Shown: positions 20,666-30,870, counted from the first letter of the stretch. The stretch: 51,732 bases of DNA from Diaporthe sp. PMI_573 (GCA_021399435.1 JAJTUP010000171.1:1-51732); one strand, 5' to 3'. The notes: generated by a model from the sequence alone, not told the origin. Program-made: numbers and translations.

Positions 20666-21754
20666 ATGCCAATCTACTCGAAAGAAGATAAAATCAAACT
20701 AGCACTTCAAGCAATCGAGAATTCTAAAAAAAAATCAAAAGAAACCCCTGAGTAGACGTCAGGCTGCTCGGATCTTTCATATCCCTGAATCTACTCTACG
20801 TGACAGGATGAACAACCGACCGCGGCGTGAAGAATCACGCGTCGAGAAGCATAAACTTGACCCAATTGAAGAGCAAACACTTGTTCAATATATCATTGAG
20901 CAAGATGCACGAGGATTTCCAATGCGGCTTTCTGGTGTGGAAGATATGGCCAACCTCCTGCTGGCATCGCGTGATGGCAAGCCTGTTGGTACTAAATGGG
21001 CACGACGCTTCGTGGATGCACAACCAAGCTTGAGACCAGGTTTAATCGGCCTTATGATTACCAGAGGGCCCTCTGCGAAGATCCAGAGGTTATTGGGAAC
21101 TGGTTCCGGCTCCTTCGCAACATGATGGCCAAGTATGGGATCACGGATGACGACCTATATAACTTCGACGAGACTGGCTTTATGATGGGCGTGATAACCG
21201 CATCATTGGTTGTTACACATGCTGATCGACATGGAAAGGCCAAATCTGTACAGCCTGGGAACCGGGAATGGGCAACAGTCATTGAATGCATCAATGCAAA
21301 GGGCTGGTGTATCCCACCATTCGTGATTGTCCAGGGCGCCTACCACCTTGCCAACTGGACAACAGAGTCAGGCTTCCCACCAAGCTGGATAATCAAGCCT
21401 ACTCTAAATGGGTGGACAGATAATAAGACGGGTCTAGAATGGGTTCAGCACTTCAATAAGCATACAAAACAGCGGACTAAGGGCAAATACCGGATGCTTA
21501 TCCTTGATGGCCACGAAAGCCATGTATCGGCGGAGTTTGAGCAGTACTGCACAGAGAACAACACTATCCCTATCAGCATGCCGCCGCATTCGTCTCATTT
21601 ACTCCAGCCATTAGATGTTGCATTATATTCGCCATTGAAGCGTGCATACGGCGACCAGATCAACCTCTTCATCCGGGCCTCTATCAACCACATCACCAAA
21701 TCCGAGTTCTTTGTCGCGTTCAAGGCAGCCTATGTCGGGGGCAGAGCACTGTAG
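20666..21754 (+). pseudogene. pogo/Fot1-type transposase B, nearly full length, two frameshifts
   Basis: Starts at ATG 20666 (MPIYSKEDKIKLALQAIENS). The helix-turn-helix region is QAARIFHIPESTLRDRM, followed by the CENP-B-like half (FPMRLSGVEDMANLLLA). Catalytic residues are all present: YNFDETGF, LILDGHESH and QPLDVALYSPLK. One-base slips occur in the A-run near 20730 and near 21040 (FVDAQPSL to ETRFNRPYDYQRAL). The C-terminus stops early at FKAAYVGGRAL (21754). Cut-and-paste transposase, TA target in relatives. It is the best preserved DNA transposase in the window but not functional as read. Confidence 0.9.
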
Positions 21755-22097
21755 TCGGTCTGCCGGCGGTCCTGACTATAGATGCAATGTCTGCCATGGT
21801 GTCAAGAAGAAGTATTAGAAATGAGAGGTCTCTGGCATTAAGTGTTTTGGAAATGGAATTAAGTAATGGGGCAAAAGAGCAGGAGGAAAACCTGTTTTCA
21901 ACAGTTGCAGCAGTGGGTATTGAATATAATCCCTCTGGTATCTAGCCTTTTCATAATAATCCATGTTCTCGGAGCCCGGTGCAATAACCCAAATGCGCGG
22001 GTTTGCATAACAATAACGGACATTGTGTCTGTTATTTAATCACAAGCATATGGTAAGATGAACGGGAACTGATATAACTAATCAGCTGGGAAATTAA
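21755..22097. other. no gene; 3' side of pogo element B
   Basis: Degenerate continuation of the transposase C-terminus and non-coding sequence. No terminal inverted repeat was confirmed. Confidence 0.35.
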
Positions 22098-22976
22098 TTA
22101 GAATAGAAATGTATTGACAATTTTGAAAACAAATTTGGATGTTCGCCGCATTATATATATTAATATAGTTACCAGTATTTTAGTCTTCAAAAATTTAACA
22201 AAACTTTTGCTGCAAATGGAATATGTAAGCGAAGGCGCCGGAGCTGAGGCAAACTGCGAATGGGTGGGCCGACTCTGGCTGCTTAGAAGCAAGCCAAGCC
22301 AGTCCGACGCCTTTGCTCTAACAGCAGCGATCTTCTTTTTATACGGGCACTCTTTAGAATAATGACCAGTCTTCCCACAGTTGAAACAGGTGTCCGCTGT
22401 AAAGTGAGCTTTCTTGTCTTCCTCGCTTAGCGCTTGTCCGGTAACTGCTGAGATTCTAGGCTTCCTGGGGTTCTTGTACTGGCGCTTGTCGTTCTCGCGA
22501 GTTTGCACCTTCTCCGTACCATCCTTCGACCGGGTGTGTTGCTTTGCCTGGCGTTTCTCATACGCTCGCTGACTGCTGTAAGCAGCGTCGGCCACACACT
22601 GACAGAACTCTTCGTATGTGACATTTGGGTCTTTGCTGTATCTTAACAGGTGGTGGTCGAGTGTCGGAGGAATATGGTCCCACAGGTTCTGCTTCCAGTC
22701 TTCTTCTGGGATCTTAGCTTTACGGGCTAGGGAGTTAAACTTGGCGATGAATTCATGGATGTCGTGGCGTTTGGCTGGGTCGTACTCGTGAGTCTTCAGG
22801 GCCTCTCTGGCTGCTGAGGCTTGGTTCGGGTCGTGGTAAACGGTTTCCAGCTCTTGAATCATCTCGGCGACCTCCACCCCTTGTCCGAGCTGTTCTAAAT
22901 CAGAGATGGTTATCGAGAGAAATGATTGGTAACGATGTATGCAACAGTCTTGTTTCAGCTTGGCTGATTGTTTGAA
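22098..22976 (-). pseudogene. Ty3/gypsy-type gag fragment with CCHC zinc knuckle
   Basis: Open frame on the minus strand from about 22976. The gag capsid-like part is EVAEMIQELETVYHDPNQ, then HDIHEFIAKFNSLARKAKIP, LWDHIPPTLDHHLL and EFCQCVADAAYSSQRAYEKR. The nucleocapsid knuckle is CFNCGKTGHYSKEC (C-x2-C-x4-H-x4-C). After about 22320 the frame runs on without gag similarity. No ATG or LTR is attached and no pol follows, so it is a fragment. In the family, gag assembles the virus-like particle and the knuckle binds element RNA. Confidence 0.85.
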
Positions 22977-23754
22977 TCAAACCTCAGCCTGACCGGCCCT
23001 GTGTTGCTTTCTGATTTACTACTATTATAGGGGCTCTATTATAGGGAACTCTTACTACAGCCAAATGTCGCGGGAAAAGAAGCTCTCATTATATGAAAGA
23101 AAACGGAGATTCGCACAACCATAAACGGAGGGCACACAACTTTTTCTGACTAAGCACACTGCAGCCAATCAGAGCGTCCCATTTTACGTCGATTTACCAC
23201 CCGTCATCGTGCGTTTTGTAGCCTCGGCCATGTACACTGCAGAATATCCTCCACCCACCAACTTCAACCCACCCGCCAACCACCCACGCTTTGTCAAATC
23301 GACTAATTGCTTCTTTGAATCAGTCAATTCGGCATCAAAAACATACCCTATCTAGTCAGATATGGTTCCTATAGCGTTATGGCGATGGCAAGATATATTG
23401 TCGTGCTCCTCGGATATACAATCGGCACCCGCCGTTCATTGCGTTATTATACCGAGTACATACCCTCAAGTCAGTCCAGACTGTTTCAGCATGCATATCC
23501 GAGGAGGACGCTCGACGATACAGCTTGATTATGATGCGATATATCTTGTAATGTTATATTAGACAATATGTCTTATATTGCGAGGTGATATGTCTTAAGT
23601 GCGAGACGATATGTCTTGTATGTGAGCCAGATCGCTGGCAGCGTGAAAATAGGCTCTATGACCGACGTGAAAATCTTTGCGGCATCGGGCCTCTGGTAGG
23701 TGGCATAGTGGAATTTTGAGTAAGTAGAGTGGTCGTGGGGGTCGCAAGAAACGA
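22977..23754. other. no gene recognised
   Basis: Contains short imperfect repeats of GATATGTCTTA/GTATGTGAG (23566-23625). Possible leftover of the gypsy element's leader; nothing firm. Confidence 0.35.
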
Positions 23755-24130
23755 TGGCCGAGCTGGATAGCTGGGTTTGACCTGGTCGGCGAGGAGGGCA
23801 TGGGCAAGCCGCTCAGTGCCTTTGTGCCCGAATTGCTGCAGTTCCGGAAGGACTGCGCGCAGGCGGGCGTTGGGGAGATCCCGTTCCTGTTCCACTGCGG
23901 CGAGGCGCTCGAGTCTGGCTCCGCCATGAATAACCTCACAATTATAGTCTCTAACAGCTGTCTACAATAGTTCCACCATCTCGCACGACTTCTACCAGGC
24001 CATGATCGGCAGGAACGACATGGCTCTTTCGGCTGGAAACAACTCATCGAGTGGAGCATCGAACACATCAGCACTTATATTTAGCCCAACCCACAGTCTG
24101 GCCAGAAAACTTTTTCAAAGCGAAGGCCCA
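23755..24130 (+). pseudogene. adenosine-deaminase-like (ADGF type) fragment
   Basis: The frame reads AGFDLVGEEGMGKPLSAFVP then ELLQFRKDCAQAG and IPFLFHCGEALESGSAMNN, matching the region with the catalytic H.GE motif of ADGF/CECR1-like adenosine deaminases. After a deletion and a TAG near 23968 it resumes as STISHDFYQAMIGRNDM and, one frame over, LFGWKQLIEWSIEHIS, the family's C-terminal stretch. The N-terminal half and the second metal-ligand region are missing, so it cannot be active. Confidence 0.72.
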
Positions 24131-24584
24131 GACTGGATTATTCGCAAGCCTCAGGTAGAAGAGAACTGGGATGCCTGCCTGACGACGCTCGAAGGCCATA
24201 GCGGCGTGGTCAGGTCCGTGGCCTTCTCACCGGACGGCCGGCGTATCGCGTCGGGCTCAGAAGACCACACCGTCGGGGTCTGGGATGCCGAGAGCGGCGA
24301 GTGTTTGGTAACGTTCGAGGGCCATAGCCGCTGGGTCGCATCCGTGGCCTTCTCACCAGACGGCCGGCGTATCGCGTCGGGCTCGTTTGATGAGACCGTC
24401 AGGGTCTTGGATGCTGAGAGCGGCGATTGCATAACCACGCTTCAAGTTGGCAGACCGGATTTCGGATTGAAATTCGACCCTACCAGTTCACATCTTTACA
24501 CAGAGTGTCTGTCCGTCATGGAGGCTCAACCATTAAATTGGCTGGCTAGGTTTATAACTGGAAGTTCTTTGTCTACTCCGTAAT
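24131..24584 (+). pseudogene. WD40 repeat remnant from an NLR/HET-E-type protein, joined to the deaminase fragment
   Basis: Two WD repeats: LEGHSGVVRSVAFSPDGRR to VGVWDAESGECL, and FEGHSRWVASVAFSPDGRR to VRVLDAESGDC. They are 42 residues long and spaced exactly 126 bp (TCCGTGGCC at 24215 and 24341), nearly identical, as in the WD40 fans of fungal NACHT/HET-E-like NLRs. The tail FGLKFDPTSSHLYTECLSV is also typical of those proteins' C-termini. No NACHT or effector domain is present. The open frame 24002-24583 fuses it to the deaminase remnant. Confidence 0.75.
24222..24430 (+). repeat. 126-bp WD40-coding direct repeat, two copies
   Basis: Near-identical blocks (TGGCCTTCTCACC.GACGGC...GCGTCGGGCTC), spacing 126 bp. 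Confidence 0.9.
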
Positions 24585-24888
24585 TGCAATATTCTTGCCG
24601 CGCTGGAAAAAGAGACATGGATTGGGCACATGACAAGACGAATGTCAGGGACCACTATTACACTCTTCCATGAGGCCTGTGCTCCCCTTGACCGAGCCCT
24701 AATAGAGGAGCGGTAACGCAGCGCTCCCGACGTTCTATTTAGGCCAGGCCTCGGTCACGACTTAAGGAAAATACTAGTAAGAGCCTCGGTGAAGCTTCGA
24801 GTGAGCAACGATAGCGCAGCGACTATATAAAGGACGAGGAAAAACCATTAGAAGGAGGAGGAAGGGCAAGTTCAGTAGACTAGTAGGC
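24585..24888. other. no gene recognised
   Basis: Spacer of 304 bp between the WD40 remnant and the hAT fragment. A TATATAAAGG at 24821-24830 could be part of the hAT leader. Confidence 0.3.
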
Positions 24889-25330
24889 TTGAATACTACT
24901 GCTCCGAAGCGCCGACGAGCTTCGGACAGCAACTCAACCAACGCACCGTTTACGAACTTGGATTCTTTGCCAGATGAATGGAAAATCTTTCCATGGAACA
25001 AGTTCCCGGCCTTTACGATTTCTGAGCGTGCTGGCAGGCAGACGTCCTGGGTCTGGCAGCATGGTTTTGACATTCAACGTAACGATTCTCCCACCGAGAG
25101 GAAATGGGTTTGCAAGCCTTGCCTCAGAAGCCGAAGTCTAGAACGTCAGACTACTCCGCCGTTGGCACCCAGAATACCGAGAAGCATCATAGAGCTCATA
25201 ATTGGCGTCTCAGCCATTCTACGCGGCACTCATCGATGGACTTGCCTGGACACGTTCGACGCGACACCTTTGACGCGAAATGTCGACGACTCCATGACTG
25301 TGGTATTCTGTTTAGAGATACCTTTATTTG
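24889..25330 (+). pseudogene. hAT transposase N-terminal fragment (relic 4) with BED finger
   Basis: WKIFPWNKFPAFTISERAGR then SWVWQHGFDIQRN and KWVCKPC form the first half of a BED finger, closely resembling relic 1 (SWVWQHGYDIQ). After a one-base slip the second half follows as TQNTEKHHRAHNW. The sequence then decays, with no catalytic core, and ends before 25380. No start ATG is in frame. Confidence 0.75.
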
Positions 25331-25462
25331 TATGTAAAAATGCCTGTAATATAAGTACTCGAGATCTCGGCCAACCATGACCAAAGTTGGTCCCCACCTG
25401 AATTACAGGGACCAGGCCAGGAACGCCCCTACCTTCCATACCCCTGCTTCCATTTCCACGCA

Positions 25463-25525
25463 TCCATTCCACGGAGGCCTGGCGTGGATGGATGGATTAT
25501 GTAACGGCCAACTCCGTGGAATGGA
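25463..25525. repeat. inverted repeat (potential hairpin), 14-bp arms
   Basis: TCCATTCCACGGAG pairs with CTCCGTGGAATGGA, 35-bp loop; more partial copies lie within 100 bp. Confidence 0.8.
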
Positions 25526-26698
25526 TGGAAATGGATGCACGGACCATCCATGTCCACGGGCGTGGATGCGTGGACCGTGGACGTGGAATGGATCGCCAGC
25601 CTGGTCGGAGGTGTCAGAGGAAATCCCTGCGCGCCGCGTCCCGTCTGTGGGAACGCTGCACATGAATCGCGAGGACCTGTTTGTACTAACTGGCGGACGA
25701 TACCTCGGAACATTTGCGGTACCGTCAACGGCGATTCGTGCGTGTAGCTTCCGTGACTGGACCTGGCGAGGAAACGTTGTGGTGACACCAGCTAGGATTT
25801 TCACCGACGAGACGCAAGCCAACTCGGCCTCGCTACCTCTCGTTTCTGACCTGCACCATCTCTGAGCCGTCTTCCACCCTTATTCGCAACCTCAGGATAT
25901 GATCCTGGTAGGAACCCAGAGCAATGTGCGCGAGTCAGTCGCGGTTATCCTCCGCTACCCTGGCAAGCACGGCGCTCGCATGGGCAGTTGGTCGAAGTCC
26001 GGCGCCCTCCATGCTAAACAGGGTTTCGACGCTCTTGCCTTCAATATATATGCAAGCGGTAGATAGTACAACAGGTAAACCACGATGTCCATCCCTGTAA
26101 CTATAGACTCTCCGAATTCAGGTCGTGCCAACAAACATCGCCAATCCTCAGTCAGAAGGCCTAACTCCTTAGTGCCCGCGCTGCTCGAAATGCGGGGCGC
26201 CTGCGAGTTTGGGACTGCTCGTCACATCAAAGCTTGTCACGCATGGTCTAGTGCAATTGACTGAGCGCTGGACGAATGACAAGATAGAAACAGGTTGCCT
26301 GTCCCTTTCGTCTTTTTACCATTTCCCCTATGTTAGCCGTCGTCACACTGCCTGTGCGGCAAATGCGCTTGATTACAGTGGTATTGGTCTTGTTAGCTGT
26401 CACCCAAGTGAAGCATGTAGTCGCGACAAGCGGCCAGCCAGAGATGGCGAACGTTAGAGCACCTCTCAAACGCCCCGTCATTCAGGGCAGCTTTCTAGGC
26501 TAGCTCAAGACTCCTTCCAGCTTCAAAGGACCGGTCAACTGCCCGACTGCCTGCAAGATCGGGCGCGGGGTTGACGGGCAGAAATTTCCCTCCTGCATGG
26601 TGTGCGTTGCAAAACCCACTTTATCGCGAACATCCCTGCTTAGACGGTTCAGCTGCCCCGTCAAGGTCGCCGAGGCTGAACTGCTGCTCCCCCTCAAT

Positions 26699-26704
26699 TA
26701 TAAA
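26699..26704 (+). promoter_or_regulatory. TATA box of the HET-domain gene
   Basis: TATAAA at 26699-26704, about 98 bp before the chosen ATG; plausible core promoter position. Confidence 0.5.
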
Positions 26705-26801
26705 GGACAATGGCATTGTACAATTGATGACTTGGGGGCAACTTGGTTGTCATCGTATACTCAGCAAGTCGAAACGAGTAAAGAGCACCACTCCAACAAC
26801 C

Positions 26802-28736
26802 ATGGCTACACCTGCGAATGAGCCCTACGCGAGCGAGCCGCTGCTCGAAAAGGTAGACAGCATCCGCTTGGTAACGGTCGACCCCGATCTGAGTGAGAAT
26901 GGCTTGACATCGTGCCAATTGAAGACGACTGCATTTGCGAGGCGGCCCAAATATGAGGCGCTGTCATACCGCTGGGGCGACGAGTCGACCAAAAAGCCCA
27001 TCCTCGTCAACGGCATCGAGATGGCGGTTACGACTAATCTCTGGGCAGCTCTGCAGCACTTTCGCACAAACCCAAGAGGCACGCCTCTTTGGATTGACGC
27101 CGTTTCAATCAACCAGAGCGACGTCGCGGAGCGCACTCGCCAGATCCAGATCATGCCGCACATCTACACGCGCGCATCGTCGGTCGTAGTCTGGCTGGGC
27201 GAGGAGTTTGCAAACGTTGAGCAGAACCTCAACGTGGACAAGGCCGAGATGGCAACCGATTCGGACCTATATGAGCGCGTCATTGCGGACGAGTACTGGA
27301 AACGCGTCTGGATCCGACAGGAGATTGGTAAAGGCCGACAGGTCCAGCTTCTATTGGGTAGCGATCCTGTTGACTGGGAGCGTTTCATGTACTGGCTCAG
27401 CTTACACAACAGCGAGATCACACCAGAGGGCAAAGCCAAAGCTGGGTCATCGGCCCAGCGCGCACTACACGAAAGCCCTTCGTATTCTGACGGCGACTCG
27501 GACAGCGACTGGGACGGGTCGGTGTCGGACGAGGAACAGAGCACCGCGGCAGGACAGGGAGACAAGGTTGGACCGGCGGTGCTGGACCATCTACGAAGCG
27601 GCAAGTACGACGGCAGCTGCACACTGAAGAGCCTCATTACCAACCACGCTGAGGCTCACGCCAAAGACCCGCGAGATAAGATCTATGGTCTCATGGGTCT
27701 GTCCTCGGACGGACGCGGGTTTCCCATGGACTACAAAAAGTCGCTCTACCAGGTCTGGGTGGACACCGTCCGCTTCATGAGCGCGAAGAAGCTCCTCCCC
27801 AAGGGGCCCGTCCATCGCGTTAAGTTCCTCCGCACTGTCCGGGCCATGTTGAATCTTGAGGAAACGGTATCGGACGTCGTTGACCTGCACTACACACCCG
27901 CGACCCACTGCCCGTTGGCGGTTGAAGACGACAGCCCGCACGGGGACATAAAGAAGGCCTTGGTGAAGGCCCAAGGCGTGTCCCTGGGAGCCATCATTTC
28001 CCTGGGACCCTCTGCGAGCGAACTCGTCGCCTCGGTGGAGCTTAGCGATAAATGGGGCGGGGAAGTGCAGAGGCTCTACAAAGACGATCTGGAGCGCGCC
28101 ACTAAAGAGAACGACGACCTCATGGAGAGGATACTGGACAGCCAGGACAGCGACATGGTCCAGCTCACCAGCTGGGAGCACTACCGGGCGGACTTTTCCG
28201 GATTCGAGCACCACGAGGACTGTTGGGACTGGTGCTATCCCGGAACACGGCCTGCGCTTGAGGGCGCTTGGAACCACGAGTTGACGACCCCGAAGGAGGC
28301 CCGCCTGGCCATGATCACGGCCGGCAAAACTTCGTGCGACTTCACGCCGTACAAATTTGCATTTGTGTCACCTCAGGCACGGCAGGGAGACTTCGTCTGC
28401 CGCCTGTACGGGTACCCCGTCAAAGACGTGCTCGTCAGGGCTGAAGAGGGAGAGACGGATTCGTTCAGACGCAGCACGGAGACGAGCTTTCACGTGTGCG
28501 GCACGGCGGTCATGGCGACGGAGAAAGACCCCACTCCCAACATAAACCATGAGGAAGGGAGGATGTTTACTGACGGGTCCGGGTTGCAGGAGGTGGTGTA
28601 CGAGTTTCCCCTGCGCGACACCTTTCACGTGAAGATGGACGCGACGACGATGTATGCCGTCATCTTTGGGAACGAGACTCGCGAAGAAAAACTGAGAAAT
28701 ATACTGGAGGACTTCAGGCTGAGCAACGGGGAATGA
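26802..28736 (+). CDS. HET-domain (heterokaryon incompatibility) protein
   Basis: Uninterrupted 644-aa frame from ATG 26802 (context ACAACCATGG; the frame is open further 5' but the TATA box lies inside that extension). The three HET blocks are in order: YEALSYRWGD near residue 55, LWIDAVSINQSDVAERTRQI with VVVWLGEE near 95-135, and YWKRVWIRQEIGKGRQVQLL near 165-185. A Ser/Asp-rich acidic linker (DGDSDSDWDGSVSDEE) follows, and a later DPRDKIYGLMGL block is also typical. HET proteins trigger cell death after fusion with a genetically different strain or take part in related innate responses. No partner gene (NLR, het-s type) is intact nearby. Codon use is GC-rich and looks functional. Confidence 0.93.
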   Translation: MATPANEPYASEPLLEKVDSIRLVTVDPDLSENGLTSCQLKTTAFARRPKYEALSYRWGDESTKKPILVNGIEMAVTTNLWAALQHFRTNPRGTPLWIDAVSINQSDVAERTRQIQIMPHIYTRASSVVVWLGEEFANVEQNLNVDKAEMATDSDLYERVIADEYWKRVWIRQEIGKGRQVQLLLGSDPVDWERFMYWLSLHNSEITPEGKAKAGSSAQRALHESPSYSDGDSDSDWDGSVSDEEQSTAAGQGDKVGPAVLDHLRSGKYDGSCTLKSLITNHAEAHAKDPRDKIYGLMGLSSDGRGFPMDYKKSLYQVWVDTVRFMSAKKLLPKGPVHRVKFLRTVRAMLNLEETVSDVVDLHYTPATHCPLAVEDDSPHGDIKKALVKAQGVSLGAIISLGPSASELVASVELSDKWGGEVQRLYKDDLERATKENDDLMERILDSQDSDMVQLTSWEHYRADFSGFEHHEDCWDWCYPGTRPALEGAWNHELTTPKEARLAMITAGKTSCDFTPYKFAFVSPQARQGDFVCRLYGYPVKDVLVRAEEGETDSFRRSTETSFHVCGTAVMATEKDPTPNINHEEGRMFTDGSGLQEVVYEFPLRDTFHVKMDATTMYAVIFGNETREEKLRNILEDFRLSNGE

Positions 28737-29446
28737 GAGAATTCTTTCGCGTGGCATTAATTACACCAAGGGCTGTGCGTGGCTCATACACTAAAGCGTG
28801 GTGATGCTCAGAGACTTATTGAGAGTGTACTAATATCATTGGACAAAACGCACAGCCATCTGGAACCGGACACGCTAAATGCGAGGCACACCTTCGGTTG
28901 TGTGCTTTACTAGCAGTAGAGATATTCTGAGGCATCTGGAGTTCTGCAGGGTGTTTTGGACGACGAACAGCAAGTCCTAGGGCGAGAGCACCCGTCTACC
29001 CTAGCCACTATGTCCAGCCTGTCCCAAGTGCGCCAACACGGAACACATACTCCTTCAAACATTGGAGACCGGAACTCTGGGCCCTAGGCAAAATGAAATT
29101 TCATGGGTTTAAGATATATGAATTAGACTACCAGCAGAAATGAGGCAATCGAGGCACATCATTTGAAAAAGATAATGTATATGCATTCTCCTCTTCCTTA
29201 AATCTTTTGATTGTTTTGCGTTTACGTTTTGCGTTTTGCGTCAAGGTAATTGCTTGACGTGTTTCTCTTGATTCAGTTGGATTGTTTAAGTCCGCCCTCC
29301 CTCCCCTTTAACCAGCCTCATTTCACGCCCGGTCCATTGTCCCCTACTGGATTTATCACTTATAGAATCATCAGAATCACATCACTAACTCCAGCAACGT
29401 ATGACCTTGCCGAAGCTCCACTGTTAAGCCTAATTTACCACAAATC
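28737..29446. other. intergenic; contains a TPR scrap
   Basis: Apart from the TPR-like fragment at 28927-29050 I see no coding sequence. A 69-codon frame at 29250-29459 may be upstream sequence of the protease gene. Confidence 0.35.
28927..29050 (+). pseudogene. kinesin-light-chain-type TPR fragment
   Basis: The frame reads GVLQGVLDDEQQVLGREHPS then TLATMSSLSQVRQHG, matching the (L)GREHP.TL.(S/T)M..L repeat of NB-ARC/Patatin-TPR proteins in fungi. One repeat only, no flanking domain. Confidence 0.6.
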
Positions 29447-29566
29447 TTGGGTCTACTAAGATTTATATTGCTGAGCAGTCTCTCGACCGTGGGACCAAAC
29501 ACTGTCAATAAAGTTGTGAACACTTTTGCGGAATATTTTACCTCCGTTGGCTCTCAAATCAGTACT

Positions 29567-30127
29567 ATGTCCAGCGGCGCGTGGGACTGTGAGGACTCAA
29601 CTGAATGGACACTCCCGTGCCACGAGTCTAATACTTTTGCCCTCCAAATCAACGTCAACAACAACCACTGGGTGTTGCTCAGAATTTACGTGGGTCCACG
29701 TGAGGCTGTGCTGTTTGATCCAAACGGGCCAACTGAGGACAATAATGACCAATGCTTGCAATTAGCTCGCCGTTTTGTCACCAATCGGCTCCCAGACCCG
29801 TACAATGACTGGGACAAAGGCTGGCATATTGCACATCCGACCAAAATCCTGCAGCAGAGCAATTCTTACGACTGCGGCCTCTGTTGTATCATTATGACTG
29901 CCTACGATGCTGCTGGTATAGACGCGCCATCCTCGATCGACAGCAAGCTTTATCGACTGTTTCTGCTCGCTCTAGGTACAAACGTCAATTTTGTGCACAT
30001 GGCTAGCCGTCTGGGTGCTCGTCTAGGTGGTTTCGTTTCTAATCCGATTGCAGTACCCTTTCAGAAAAAAAAAAGCTACAGACGGTTCCTTCATACAGTC
30101 GTAAACGCCCAAAGATCCGAAGTTTGA
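29567..30127 (+). CDS. Ulp1-like C48 cysteine protease domain protein, N-terminus uncertain
   Basis: From the first in-frame ATG (29567) the product is 186 aa; the frame is open upstream to 29447 without another ATG. Catalytic set of the Ulp1/SENP fold: His34 in NNNHWVLLRI, Asp51 in AVLFDPNG, a Gln in LQQSNS and Cys104 in YDCGLCCI. All four are present with usual spacing, so the domain could be active against SUMO-like conjugates. Such domains also occur inside eukaryotic transposons and as dispersed accessory genes in ascomycetes. The usual N-terminal extension of a host Ulp1 is missing. A poly-A run near 30067 sits in the C-terminal codons. Confidence 0.75.
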   Translation: MSSGAWDCEDSTEWTLPCHESNTFALQINVNNNHWVLLRIYVGPREAVLFDPNGPTEDNNDQCLQLARRFVTNRLPDPYNDWDKGWHIAHPTKILQQSNSYDCGLCCIIMTAYDAAGIDAPSSIDSKLYRLFLLALGTNVNFVHMASRLGARLGGFVSNPIAVPFQKKKSYRRFLHTVVNAQRSEV

Positions 30128-30352
30128 TAATAAATACAATACCGATAACAATAATTTTGAAATACTAGCCACGGTGCTCGTCTAGGTGGCGACGGCGGCG
30201 AGGTATTAGGTGGGGGCGGGGGGGGGGGTTTCGCCAGGGGACTGATTATTGTACCTAGGGGGACTTGAGTTCAGGGGATCTCAGGGCCGCAGAAAGTAAT
30301 GTACAAGCTCGACACTAAAATAGAAACCCGCCAGCTCCGACAGTACTCAACC
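30128..30352. repeat. partial duplication of the protease 3' end and a G-rich tract
   Basis: GTGCTCGTCTAGGTGG at 30014-30029 recurs at about 30176-30191 beside a repeated ACTAGCC/GCTAGCC. It is followed by GGCGACGGCGGCG and an 11-G run at 30218-30228. Confidence 0.6.
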
Positions 30353-30740
30353 TCAATCGCCGGTCGCGTCCACGCCGGGCTCTACTGAATCAAGGTCAGG
30401 GGAGCTCTCGGGAACGCTAAAACTGGCGGATGCCCTAGAAAGGGCAACTGACGGCGCTTCGCCTCTTGCGGGTTGCGCCATTTCAGAGAACCTTGCCCGA
30501 GAATTGACGAAGCGTCGTGTTTCAGACGAAAAAAAAGGCGTCAGCTTGTCTGGCCTGCTCTCGGACTGCTCAGAGCTGGACAATGAGGAGGACCTCAGTT
30601 GTGTCCAGCTCCCTTGCTCACTTTGCCTCCTGTGGTGTAGTATGTTGACAGATCAATAACAACCCGGCGAGACAACCTTGACGCGCTCCTTTCCTCCAGA
30701 GGCCGGCCACTCTTGGATGGAATCAATTTCATGTAGCAAG
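30353..30740 (-). CDS. possible minus-strand hypothetical gene, weak
   Basis: Ser/Glu-rich frame (SSSEQSESRPDKLTPFFSS to GVDATGD) ending at 30353. Upstream, RRVVIDLSTYYTTGGKVS in another frame could be a preceding exon. No domain, no clear ATG and no confirmed splice sites. Its 3' end faces the protease gene. I cannot name a family. Confidence 0.25.
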
Positions 30741-30863
30741 GTGTCCGCCAAAACCTGCCATGGGTCGCCTTAGGGCTCCCAGGCAGCTGTGAGAGGCCGC
30801 CTGTCTTCTAATTTGTACTCACGGTGATGGTAACTATCTCGCTGCCTAAAATGTATTTCGGAT

Positions 30864-30870
30864 TATAAAA
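30864..30870 (+). promoter_or_regulatory. TATA-like element with CT-rich leader upstream of the small Cys-rich ORF
   Basis: TATAAAA at 30864-30870, then a C/T-rich stretch to about 30990, a common arrangement at transcribed fungal promoters. Confidence 0.4.

Larger units (their letters stand above)
25331..26801. other. intergenic region with an inverted-repeat cluster and the HET gene promoter
   Basis: At 25455-25600 short blocks of CATCCATTCCACG / CGTGGAATGGATG recur in both orientations, including a 14-bp perfect inverted pair (25463-25476 with 25512-25525). The stretch 25870-26570 shows nothing I recognise. The last ~250 bp is the promoter side of the HET gene. Confidence 0.45.

Noticed and set aside
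23595..24074. 159-codon minus-strand frame
   Set aside because: It is the antisense of the adenosine-deaminase fragment, which has clear family motifs on the plus strand.
27164..28277. Long minus-strand frames under the HET gene (up to 228 codons)
   Set aside because: Antisense shadows of a GC-rich, intact HET-domain frame.
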